Shown here: positions 13,471 to 23,859 of the stretch, piece by piece | How positions within the stretch are numbered: the stretch's first letter is position 1 | Layout: each line of letters begins with the position of its first letter | Assembly: GCF_963576545.1 (NCBI RefSeq) | Contig: NC_083651.1 | Location: forward strand, 24,803,748-24,867,747 | Reading direction: 5' to 3' | DNA length: 64,000 bases | Source of the DNA: Limanda limanda | Taxonomy: Eukaryota; Chordata; Actinopteri; Pleuronectiformes; Pleuronectidae | The notes under the pieces: generated by a model | What the model saw: only the letters and a program-made list of their open reading frames with translations | The model's database searches: none | What the model was told of the DNA's origin: nothing | Program-made: the position numbers and the translations under genes

Positions 13471-14690
13471 AATAGACATCACATGATAAAAACTTTGCTT
13501 AGATCCTGATCACATATCTATCATTGCCGCTCCCTTTATCTCTATTAGATGTTTTCTTCATTCATGTCCAAATACTTTAAACCCTGACACACCTTCTGTG
13601 TGAGACCACCCTACTGCTTGGGTGGTGCTTTTTAAGAGGATTTCAATACATACACAACAGACCTTGGTATGTCCTTCCGAGTACTATAGCAAACTCTATT
13701 GAACAAAAACAATCATCAGATAAAAACATACCCACAACCCTATGTCTTTGTCAGTCATTGAAAGTGAATCTTGTACAAGCTGCAATAATCATTACTCTGA
13801 ACAAAATGTTGTTCAAGTGCTTTCTACATTTTCCATCTCTGGTTTTAAGAGATACCAACAAGAAATATTTGAGCAGTATTTGTTAAAACCAATAGGGATT
13901 TGCACACACAATGACACAGACACATGGACACACACACATAAGAAATACTATCCTTATGTACAATGAGGTTCAAAGCCATGTGCTAGAGCCTGCTTTCATC
14001 TTCCCAACCCTGAGAAGAAGAGATGGAAAGAGTGAAGTATAAAAAGACCTGCGAAGCTGGACTGAAAAGGCACTTAGAGGCCTCCTCATGGTGTGTCTGT
14101 TTGGGAGCAAAATAAAGGTTGCTTACACATATACACATGGATGTATAGAAGGCTGACATCCCTTTCCTGGCCCAGCCTCTGTAAGATACAATCCTCCATT
14201 TAGTTATTTTTTTTCATTAGTCTGTAAGGACTCTTTGAAAATCAGAAGCATGTTCCTATAGTTAAATATTATAGGCACTGCAAAAAAAAAAAAAAACTAC
14301 AAGTGTGGCAATAATGTTCACCATTAACTTTCATCCATACCCATAAAAGTTACTCAGCAATGACACTGCTTTTTATTGCTTTTACAAGAGACATTTACAG
14401 TGACCCCTCAAGTTAGTCAGAGAGTCACCTCTTCAGTGACATTAAGTCTGCAAACAATCATTTATGGTCACAAGACAACATCATATTAACTATAATATTT
14501 ACGATCGCTTTTTAGATAAATGAAGCTAGCCTTACAACATACCAAACCCTGGTGCTGTACATTTAGTTAAGAGTTACTGAAACTGTCCATGTTTTGAATA
14601 AAGTTTTCTTTTTTTTCTGTAGTGGAACTGTGTCCCTGTTCAACCCAGTCTCATCAGGAAACGTTCAGTGGGAACGTTGGTCCAATTGGA
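13471..14690. other. No gene recognised; left flank of the palindrome
   Basis: AT-rich unique-looking DNA with a CA-rich patch near 13905-13940 and an A14 run near 14282. The last 55 bases (14640-14690) contain two ACGTT-type motifs around a TCCAATTGGA core. They resemble a rearranged, inverted partial copy of the end of the neighbouring arm, so the mobile unit may begin somewhat left of 14691. Confidence 0.45.
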
Positions 14691-14744
14691 CAAACGTTTC
14701 CATCTCACAATCTGGCCTATCAGATTGTGAGATGGAAACGTTTG
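14691..14744. repeat. Left terminal hairpin of the palindrome (24-bp stem)
   Basis: The stem 14691-14714 is the exact reverse complement of 14721-14744 around a 6-base loop, GCCTAT. The core stem reads CCATCTCACAATCTG. Perfect inter-arm pairing stops at 14699, but this hairpin continues 8 bases further out, so the left end is more complete than the right end. A terminal subhairpin is a feature of several foldback and single-strand-transposing elements. I could not assign it to a known family. Confidence 0.8.
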
Positions 14745-15126
14745 GTCCGCCCATTGTTTTGCATTGACGTGTTTTCACGTCACGTGACTCCCGAGTTCCC
14801 GTCTACGGAAAGGAAAACATGGCGGACAGTCCTTGTTTTTTCAGATAAAAATATGATTTTGTAACTTAGTCTGGGCATAAAAATACATTCTGACACCATT
14901 TCTGGCGAAAAATGTGGTCTTTGCTTCCACAGTCTTCAGCCAGTTCGTGCTTATGATATATATTTTAATAGTTATCACGAATGTTTTTTTCGTTGCTATG
15001 ATGGTTGCTATGGACGCTGCCATGCCGAGAACCACGTCGTAGCGTGCTGTTTAAATCACCGTCCCTGCGTGGTGTCGTTCAGTGCTCGTGAATGTTATTC
15101 ATGTTAAATAATATTAATATTTGAGG

Positions 15127-15310
15127 CTAGATTACACCTCTAATGCGGAGGATCCTGCGAGTCTGTTCATACGGAGGCGGACACGAGTGTGACACCGGAC
15201 CGAGTCCGCCACCGGACCGAGTCCGCCACCGGAAATAACGTGTGGCTGTCAACATCCGGTCCCTTTAACTAGAAGCTGCGTCATACACACGGAGCATTTG
15301 GGAGACCACG
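15127..15310 (+). promoter_or_regulatory. CpG-rich promoter-like block (left arm)
   Basis: CpG density rises here, and a 17-bp unit beginning CACCGGACCGAGTCC is repeated in tandem at 15193-15209 and 15210-15226. It is followed by ACCGGAAATA, an ETS-type CCGGAA motif, and TCCGGTCCC. There is no TATA box near the proposed start at 15311. This looks like a CpG-type promoter placed just before the first candidate exon. Further out, ACATGGCGGAC at about 14818 resembles a YY1 site. The promoter role is inferred from composition and position only. Confidence 0.5.
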
Positions 15311-17741
15311 ATGTCGTCTTCCTTCTGTCAGGTAAGTAGTTTATTGTTTTTAAAGATCGTTACGATCTAGGTTCACAGTCCGAGTGCTGAGACAGCGGAT
15401 GTGGAGTCCGTCGATACCCACAATGGATGCTTTTCTTCAGCTAATATGCCATTGTTAGCCACATGCTTCAGCCCACGGTAGCATGTGATTACCTGGGAGG
15501 TGAAAACATGGTTATTCAAACCAGTTCAAGATGCTTAGCTCATCATTGAGGGACGCTACAATATAAATATAAACATGAATTTGATTTATGAATGCTTTAG
15601 ATTAATAAGAAGCGTATTTCTCTACCAATACTTCACAATAACAGATCAATTTGGTTTAATGTATAGAATGTAATATGACAATAATGTTTTCATGTTATGG
15701 AGTTGCGATTCATTTTATAAAACAATTCCTATGTTCTGTTTTTTAATCAAGGAGGATCCAAGTGAAGCTACAGGAGTATGATGAAGAGCAAGAAGGGCAG
15801 CCTGGAGAGAAAGAGGAGCCGGGTTGAGCCCACTACTCTCATCGTCGTACCACGAGGAAGATGAGGGAGAGAAATTATCCTACCATTAAAGAGGTACTTT
15901 TAAGTTACATACCAGAAACACCATTTTATATAATGTGCCAAATATACATTTTTATTAAATCCCCAAAGTACGCTGGCTGAAATACAAGTTAATATCACAC
16001 TGAAAGAGTTTTGATCAATCATGCTTCCCTGCTGTGGTTGTTCAACTGGGAAAACAACTTTTTCCACAGGAAGGCAAGTAAATTTAAGGAATGCTTGTGC
16101 AAAGTTTTCCTCTGTTATGTATAATGATGACCCCCATCAGACATTATGTTAGCAATATTTACACCTTTTCATTTATACTGTTTATTTCTGTCTACATGTG
16201 TGAATTTGCCTTCATTAGTTTCAGAAAAGAGCGATCATGTATCGGTCAGTGGGCGGCAGCCCAAGACTCCGCAAACTAGTCTTTAAGCAAAGTAGACGAA
16301 GGCATTGAGGTTGCGGCCTGCCATCATTATTATTTTGCTTAAGGGACTGAATATGTTTCATGCAGAAATATTAGCATTTCCCTTATATCTACCAAAACTG
16401 CTTGTTTCACAGACTGCAGTTTTGTTTTGATCCGATGTGGTGTGCAAATACCAACTGTATCTGCAATGGGTTGTTGGGCATTAATATTTGTAACTCTAAT
16501 TTTGTTTTGACAGACTGTGCAAAGAATGTTGAGAACATCACCACTCTACAGGAATACACAGTCCAGTAATGTGTGTCAGAAGTTCAGTAGTGAACGACAG
16601 GTACTGTGGAAAAATGTGTGTCATTGTTGTACAATGTCCTTTGACTCTGTTTACACAAGGTCAACACAAAAAGGTTTGATTGTAAACTGATATTGGTATG
16701 AATTCATGTTATACTCCTCTTCACAAGAAACAAACAATTTACAAAAAAAACCACTAGAATTACCGCACTGCGTTGTATGACTCCGCTAACCAGTGCAGTG
16801 TCCGTCTACATATTTCTACATATTTTCTCTCATATAAATGTCACTGTAACCTCTTGACAACTGAAACCATAACATGAGGTCAGTGTGGCCTTGACCTTTT
16901 GACTTTAAGACAAATACACAGTTAGACAACCCGAAAACATGCAGTAATGCCTCCGGCGACTCGCTATTACAGAGGCATTAAAATGTTAAGTGTAGTAGAC
17001 TGGATTTTATTGGTGTTACATTGGACATCTTGTATTGGTACACAAAAAATATATTTGGTTTCACATTTTAGATGGCATAAGCAGAGACATCAACTCAGGA
17101 AATGGATTTCTGCAGAAAAGAAAGCCTTGTATGTGTGTATATATACATACAAACACACTTTTAAAACGTTTTGTTTTTTATCATATATTCTCAGGTAGTA
17201 CTGACGCATTTACGGAGATGGGACATGAGGGCCTTGTCTGCGTGCCCAAGAGAAGATTCCACAGAGTTCAAGCTGAGCAGGCTGCAGCAGGTTTGGAGGA
17301 ATCCTCCTCTGAAGAGGAAACATGGCGAGGTTCTTCTCCACTGATGAAGAAATGTGAGTGCTGTGATTAGGTCAAATCTGCTAAAATGATACTGTGGCTC
17401 CTGGGCCCTGCTATTAGCTTGGTGTTTGGTAGCTGTTAGCTTTAGCATATTTATTTTTTAGGGGCCTGTCCCACGTTTATGTTTTAAAAAAAAAAATCAG
17501 AGGGAACCATCTTCATAATTTAACACTATGGTTTCTTTGTGTCCTTCAGATCTTCTCAAGAGAAGCTGCCTCAGCTCCACGGTCCCTCCTGCAGCCTCCA
17601 CTCCTGATGCTAACCCCCGGTCTCCATCACACCATCCGGGCAGACCTGGAGTCACAGAACTTTGTCCAGAGCTGCCGTCTGAGAATTGTTGATCATATAA
17701 TTTTCAGCAGATGCCTTAATGTAATGTTTGTGCACAATAAA
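15311..17741 (+). pseudogene. Spliced gene-like unit of unknown function (left arm)
   Basis: Candidate exons with consensus borders are: 15311-15331 (ATG, reads MSSSFCQ, donor GTAAGT); 15774-15893 (acceptor CTACAG, donor GTACTT; acidic, then basic RRTTRKMRERNYPTIKE); 16514-16600 (acceptor TTGACAG, 29 open codons); a possible small exon near 17072-17128; 17195-17353 (acceptor ATTCTCAG, donor GTGAGT); and 17550-17692 (acceptor CCTTCAG, stop TGA at 17690). AATAAA follows at 17736. The last two exons join in phase and give a Ser/Glu-rich segment (GLEESSSEEETW) and a Pro/Ser-rich tail. Exon two holds one in-frame TGA in a GGTTGAGCC context, perhaps once a CGA codon. The join of exon three to 17195 is not settled, because an alternative frame is also open. 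I recognise no family. It could be a captured host gene, an element-encoded gene, or a noncoding transcript. Confidence 0.5.
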
Positions 17742-18272
17742 TGACATTGATCATAACATATTGGTATTTCCTTGCAGTCATACACCATGATATTGGCAGA
17801 TAAGATGTTGATTACATTAAAGCAGTGAATGCTCTGCTTTAAGCAACATAAACACACAATGATCCAATGGATTTGAAGTAGAATGGGCACGTTACATTCT
17901 GTAGAGAGTACCTCAGTAACGGAAGTCAGAAAATAACTTTATCTGAGGTTCAGTGAGTTATAGTCACAGCAAAGCACACAGGTCTTGTTGTCTAAGTGGC
18001 AACCATATCATATTGTTTAAGATGTGTAACATCAAGCTTGTGTATCAGGGCTAAATACATCCAGTCATAAGTAAGTTCACCCTCTTGTTAACACTAAAAG
18101 TAGGTGACCCAGATGTTTCACAATGCAATCTGATAAGGTCTTATGAGAAACATTCTTAACATTAAAGAAATGAACACAGAGGATAGCAATAGATGTTTCA
18201 CTTTAAATCAGTAGCTGGTAATCGGCAGACTGACTTATTCAAACACATTAATACTACAATGAATGAGGCAGG

Positions 18273-18629
18273 TGCTTCCTATCAGAAATCAACTATATCG
18301 TCACATTAGGTTTCTCTTGAGCTCATGGAAATGACCTTCACCTTCCACTTACTGTCACCTGAACCATACTGTTGTTTCTGTATCTACAATGACTTAGGAA
18401 AACATATACTAGAGGGCAATGTATAAACAATAATACATCTTATTTATATAGAGCTTTTCAAGAAGTGCAAGTACTTCACTGAGGGACAGCTAATACAAAC
18501 AATATATATATCTTAAATCCATGAGATGGGACAGCCTCTCACTTGGATGTAAACCAATTTTAGAACACATTTGCTTATACTGGAGATCTTTTAAATTAAT
18601 GTCCCAGAAATAATTTCTGATAGCAAACC
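18273..18629. other. Non-palindromic spacer (357 bp)
   Basis: The two arms are separated by sequence with no self-pairing beyond about 17 imperfect, one-base-shifted pairs just inside each arm (to about 18289 and 18611). It contains TATTTATATAGAGCTTTTCA at 18441-18460, which resembles an inverted L2-like tail, and an AT dinucleotide run near 18503-18510. No open frame of note. A spacer of this size is what stable large palindromes usually have. Confidence 0.8.
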
Positions 18630-19160
18630 CCTGCCTCATTCATTGTAGTATTAATGTGTTTGAATAAGTCAGTCTGCCGATTACCAGCTACTGATTTAAA
18701 GTGAAACATCTATTGCTATCCTCTGTGTTCATTTCTTTAATGTTAAGAATGTTTCTCATAAGACCTTATCAGATTGCATTGTGAAACATCTGGGTCACCT
18801 ACTTTTAGTGTTAACAAGAGGGTGAACTTACTTATGACTGGATGTATTTAGCCCTGATACACAAGCTTGATGTTACACATCTTAAACAATATGATATGGT
18901 TGCCACTTAGACAACAAGACCTGTGTGCTTTGCTGTGACTATAACTCACTGAACCTCAGATAAAGTTATTTTCTGACTTCCGTTACTGAGGTACTCTCTA
19001 CAGAATGTAACGTGCCCATTCTACTTCAAATCCATTGGATCATTGTGTGTTTATGTTGCTTAAAGCAGAGCATTCACTGCTTTAATGTAATCAACATCTT
19101 ATCTGCCAATATCATGGTGTATGACTGCAAGGAAATACCAATATGTTATGATCAATGTCA

Positions 19161-21591
19161 TTTATTGTGCACAAACATTGCATTAAGGCATCTGCTGAAA
19201 ATTATATGATCAACAATTCTCAGACGGCAGCTCTGGACAAAGTTCTGTGACTCCAGGTCTGCCCGGATGGTGTGATGGAGACCGGGGGTTAGCATCAGGA
19301 GTGGAGGCTGCAGGAGGGACCGTGGAGCTGAGGCAGCTTCTCTTGAGAAGATCTGAAGGACACAAAGAAACCATAGTGTTAAATTATGAAGATGGTTCCC
19401 TCTGATTTTTTTTTTTAAAACATAAACGTGGGACAGGCCCCTAAAAAATAAATATGCTAAAGCTAACAGCTACCAAACACCAAGCTAATAGCAGGGCCCA
19501 GGAGCCACAGTATCATTTTAGCAGATTTGACCTAATCACAGCACTCACATTTCTTCATCAGTGGAGAAGAACCTCGCCATGTTTCCTCTTCAGAGGAGGA
19601 TTCCTCCAAACCTGCTGCAGCCTGCTCAGCTTGAACTCTGTGGAATCTTCTCTTGGGCACGCAGACAAGGCCCTCATGTCCCATCTCCGTAAATGCGTCA
19701 GTACTACCTGAGAATATATGATAAAAAACAAAACGTTTTAAAAGTGTGTTTGTATGTATATATACACACATACAAGGCTTTCTTTTCTGCAGAAATCCAT
19801 TTCCTGAGTTGATGTCTCTGCTTATGCCATCTAAAATGTGAAACCAAATATATTTTTTGTGTACCAATACAAGATGTCCAATGTAACACCAATAAAATCC
19901 AGTCTACTACACTTAACATTTTAATGCCTCTGTAATAGCGAGTCGCCGGAGGCATTACTGCATGTTTTCGGGTTGTCTAACTGTGTATTTGTCTTAAAGT
20001 CAAAAGGTCAAGGCCACACTGACCTCATGTTATGGTTTCAGTTGTCAAGAGGTTACAGTGACATTTATATGAGAGAAAATATGTAGAAATATGTAGACGG
20101 ACACTGCACTGGTTAGCGGAGTCATACAACGCAGTGCGGTAATTCTAGTGGTTTTTTTTGTAAATTGTTTGTTTCTTGTGAAGAGGAGTATAACATGAAT
20201 TCATACCAATATCAGTTTACAATCAAACCTTTTTGTGTTGACCTTGTGTAAACAGAGTCAAAGGACATTGTACAACAATGACACACATTTTTCCACAGTA
20301 CCTGTCGTTCACTACTGAACTTCTGACACACATTACTGGACTGTGTATTCCTGTAGAGTGGTGATGTTCTCAACATTCTTTGCACAGTCTGTCAAAACAA
20401 AATTAGAGTTACAAATATTAATGCCCAACAACCCATTGCAGATACAGTTGGTATTTGCACACCACATCGGATCAAAACAAAACTGCAGTCTGTGAAACAA
20501 GCAGTTTTGGTAGATATAAGGGAAATGCTAATATTTCTGCATGAAACATATTCAGTCCCTTAAGCAAAATAATAATGATGGCAGGCCGCAACCTCAATGC
20601 CTTCGTCTACTTTGCTTAAAGACTAGTTTGCGGAGTCTTGGGCTGCCGCCCACTGACCGATACATGATCGCTCTTTTCTGAAACTAATGAAGGCAAATTC
20701 ACACATGTAGACAGAAATAAACAGTATAAATGAAAAGGTGTAAATATTGCTAACATAATGTCTGATGGGGGTCATCATTATACATAACAGAGGAAAACTT
20801 TGCACAAGCATTCCTTAAATTTACTTGCCTTCCTGTGGAAAAAGTTGTTTTCCCAGTTGAACAACCACAGCAGGGAAGCATGATTGATCAAAACTCTTTC
20901 AGTGTGATATTAACTTGTATTTCAGCCAGCGTACTTTGGGGATTTAATAAAAATGTATATTTGGCACATTATATAAAATGGTGTTTCTGGTATGTAACTT
21001 AAAAGTACCTCTTTAATGGTAGGATAATTTCTCTCCCTCATCTTCCTCGTGGTACGACGATGAGAGTAGTGGGCTCAACCCGGCTCCTCTTTCTCTCCAG
21101 GCTGCCCTTCTTGCTCTTCATCATACTCCTGTAGCTTCACTTGGATCCTCCTTGATTAAAAAACAGAACATAGGAATTGTTTTATAAAATGAATCGCAAC
21201 TCCATAACATGAAAACATTATTGTCATATTACATTCTATACATTAAACCAAATTGATCTGTTATTGTGAAGTATTGGTAGAGAAATACGCTCCTTATTAA
21301 TCTAAAGCATTCATAAATCAAATTCATGTTTATATTTATATTGTAGCGTCCCTCAATGATGAGCTAAGCATCTTGAACTGGTTTGAATAACCATGTTTTC
21401 ACCTCCCAGGTAATCACATGCTACCGTGGGCTGAAGCATGTGGCTAACAATGGCATATTAGCTGAAGAAAAGCATCCATTGTGGGTATCGACGGACTCCA
21501 CATCCGCTGTCTCAGCACTCGGACTGTGAACCTAGATCGTAACGATCTTTAAAAACAATAAACTACTTACCTGACAGAAGGAAGACGACAT
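19161..21591 (-). pseudogene. Spliced gene-like unit of unknown function (right arm)
   Basis: This is a mirror copy of the left-arm unit, transcribed toward the palindrome centre. Candidate exons on the minus strand are 21591-21571 (ATG), 21128-21009 (with the shared TGA), 20388-20302, a possible exon near 19830-19774, 19707-19549 and 19352-19210 (stop at the 3' end), with AATAAA at 19166-19161. Both copies are equally intact or equally damaged. If both promoters fired, the converging transcripts could read through the spacer into each other and form long double-stranded RNA. That consequence is inference. Confidence 0.5.
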
Positions 21592-21775
21592 CGTGGTCTC
21601 CCAAATGCTCCGTGTGTATGACGCAGCTTCTAGTTAAAGGGACCGGATGTTGACAGCCACACGTTATTTCCGGTGGCGGACTCGGTCCGGTGGCGGACTC
21701 GGTCCGGTGTCACACTCGTGTCCGCCTCCGTATGAACAGACTCGCAGGATCCTCCGCATTAGAGGTGTAATCTAG
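21592..21775 (-). promoter_or_regulatory. CpG-rich promoter-like block (right arm)
   Basis: This is the inverted copy of 15127-15310, with the same 17-bp tandem pair, the TTTCCGGTGG (ETS-type on the minus strand) and the GGGACCGGA motif. It faces the palindrome centre. Confidence 0.5.
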
Positions 21776-22165
21776 CCTCAAATATTAATATTATTTAACA
21801 TGAATAACATTCACGAGCACTGAACGACACCACGCAGGGACGGTGATTTAAACAGCACGCTACGACGTGGTTCTCGGCATGGCAGCGTCCATAGCAACCA
21901 TCATAGCAACGAAAAAAACATTCGTGATAACTATTAAAATATATATCATAAGCACGAACTGGCTGAAGACTGTGGAAGCAAAGACCACATTTCTCGCTAG
22001 AAATGGTGTCAGAATGTATTTTTATGCCCAGACTAAGTTACAAAATCATATTTTTATCTGAAAAAACAAGGACTGTCCGCCATGTTTTCCTTTCCGTAGA
22101 CGGGAGCTCGGGAGTCACGTGACGTGAAAACACGTCAATGCAAAACAATGGGCGGACCAAACGTT

Positions 22166-22203
22166 TCCATCTCACAATCTGATAGGCCAGATTGTGAGAT
22201 GGA
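22166..22203. repeat. Right terminal hairpin of the palindrome (16-bp stem)
   Basis: T plus CCATCTCACAATCTG (22166-22181) pairs with 22188-22203 around the loop ATAGGC. On the left side the corresponding hairpin continues to a 24-bp stem, but here the outer strand stops after 16 pairs and unrelated sequence follows. The right end therefore looks trimmed or imprecisely joined. Confidence 0.8.
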
Positions 22204-23250
22204 GCAGTGGCAACAAAAGACAGCAAGGACAACTTGTAAACAAGGACGTAAGCACTGAGTTTAAAATGAAAAAAAATCAGCTTTACAAATGTTTCCTGCT
22301 GAACTGCAATTGATACATGACTTCTACTACTGAGTACATTAATACAGACAGATTTACAAAATAAGCAGAGAAATGTTAAGCTTTTTACCAATTGTATGTG
22401 GAATTTTGTGGAAAATTGGTCTCAGTCGCCTTGCCTCTATGTTTGACACTGTGCAGTTGTGTTAGCCTGTCTTCAAAAATCTTCACAAATTATACTACTG
22501 TCAATCTTGTACTTTATTGTTCAATGACAGTCAAGTGCGCAAAAGTATACGCCTCTTAGCGTCAATAAATCCAGTGCTCAATGCTAAAGCCTACAACAAT
22601 ATTTTTGACCAGCAGTCTGTTTTCAGCTAGTTCGTGTTAGTCTATTTACTGTTACTACCTCTACACAAAGACTGCTCCACAGAGAAGTTTATCCAATAGA
22701 TGTGGAAGAATCTAAATGACTTGCATAAATCCTGGTCACCAACTGTGACTTTAGCACCCAGCATCACTCTTGAAGTGTCCCTGATGGTGCTGTGGCTTCA
22801 GCGAGGCTTGTCTGTTTATTATCAGTCTCAAATCCTGCACAAAAAAACACAATACAACATTGTAGATGGAAAAAGAAAATAAACTGTCATTTCTCTAGTT
22901 ACCAACAGATTTCCCCCATAAAGTGTCACTGTGTATTTGTCCCTATGTCATGATATTAGCCAATGTCACTCTCTATATTTGGCTGCCTCCACTGTCAGCA
23001 CACTGTGAAATTGGCATAATTACTTTGTAATGCTAAAATGAATAAAGTGAGGATATTAGCATCACCAGAACATTAGACATCCACCCATGTAAGTACTTTG
23101 GGTGCCTATCTACAATCTGCTACCCACCAATTCATTTTGCTTTAAGCTTTGACTGACACTGACAGTGATTTCAGTTGGATCAAATACAAATAGTCCATCT
23201 GTGGTGTGTCTAATAACCATCGTTGGAGGCCGAGAGGAGCCCCATGACGC

Positions 23251-23252
<2 letters not shown>
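22204..23252. other. No gene recognised; right flank of the palindrome
   Basis: AT-rich unique-looking sequence with many stops. No resemblance to the left flank was seen that would give a clear target duplication. Confidence 0.55.

Positions 23253-23284
<32 letters not shown>
23253..23284. repeat. (TG)16 microsatellite
   Basis: A perfect 32-base TG run, flanked by ordinary sequence. Confidence 0.95.
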
Positions 23285-23288
<4 letters not shown>

Positions 23289-23813
23289 AGGATCTAATGT
23301 AGAATTAAAGTGTGCTCCAGCATATCTCTCTCTGCCCCCTTGACCTGTTCTCACTCTTCTCAATCTGCTCTTCTACTTTTAATTTATTCATCTTTTTTTA
23401 TTCTGTACATGTTGCTGAATACCCATGGCACGTGTGGCTAACAAGCTTTGTCCTCAGCCCGACTTTCAGTGGTGAGCTGCGATCACAGGCCTTCCAGATG
23501 GACCTTGGTGTTGGGTGAGTGGTGCATCAGATTGCCTGGCTTCAGCCTCTTAGCCAGATCTTCTCATGGCCCAGACCAGGGTCAGGACAAGAGGGAGCTG
23601 TGTAATTCCACTAGACATGAAAATGGGCTTTCTGTAAAAATCTGTAATATTCTGTTTACTTAGAACAGGTCATGAAATCATCACTTTACATGACCCACTT
23701 CACAAACACATGATCCAATGTCACCTGCATTGATGACTGGGTCTTCTGATTGTAACTGAGGTTAGGCTGTAGGAGCCTTAGCACTATGTGGCTTGATCAC
23801 ATGATCACATATC

Positions 23814-23859
23814 ATATATATATATATATATATATGTCTGTGTGGGGGGGCGGGGGGGG
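23814..23859. repeat. (AT)11 run followed by split G tract
   Basis: An AT dinucleotide run at 23814-23835 is followed within 10 bases by seven Gs, one C and eight Gs (about 23844-23859). An AT run next to a long G tract is prone to unusual structure and to sequencing error. Confidence 0.85.

Larger units (their letters stand above)
14699..18272 (+). mobile_element. Left arm of giant palindrome (3574 bp)
   Basis: Every feature in this arm recurs in inverted order at 36902 minus its coordinate, without an indel over about 3.57 kb. By eye I found only about five substitutions (near 14791, 14894, 14900, 15612 and 17720). From outside inward the arm holds a terminal hairpin, a segment containing CACGTGAC and ACATGGCGGACAG, a CpG-rich promoter-like block, the exons of a gene-like unit, and a poly(A) signal at 17736-17741. 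The arm ends at an abrupt loss of pairing at 18273. It may be one half of a single long-inverted-repeat transposon, one of two head-to-head copies, or a recent inverted duplication. Confidence 0.85.
18630..22203 (-). mobile_element. Right arm of giant palindrome (3574 bp)
   Basis: This is the inverted copy of 14699-18272, aligned without gaps at the constant sum 36902. Pairing ends exactly at 22203, just after the terminal hairpin, where AGCAGTGG begins unrelated flank. Differences from the left arm include one near 19182 in the 3' untranslated part, one near 21290, two near 22002-22008 and one near 22111. All candidate exons, splice signals and the in-frame TGA are shared. No target-site duplication is evident between the two outer flanks. 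Confidence 0.85.

Noticed and set aside
14841..15035. 64-codon minus-strand frame near the arm end, mirrored at 21867-22061
   Set aside because: Its presence in both arms only reflects the palindrome. It points away from the spliced unit, has no domain and is short, so it is not called as a gene.
14699..22203. Helitron assignment for the palindrome because of its terminal hairpins
   Set aside because: The hairpins are not followed by the CTRR end and no TC start or A/T insertion site is seen. Helitrons do not have long inverted arms.
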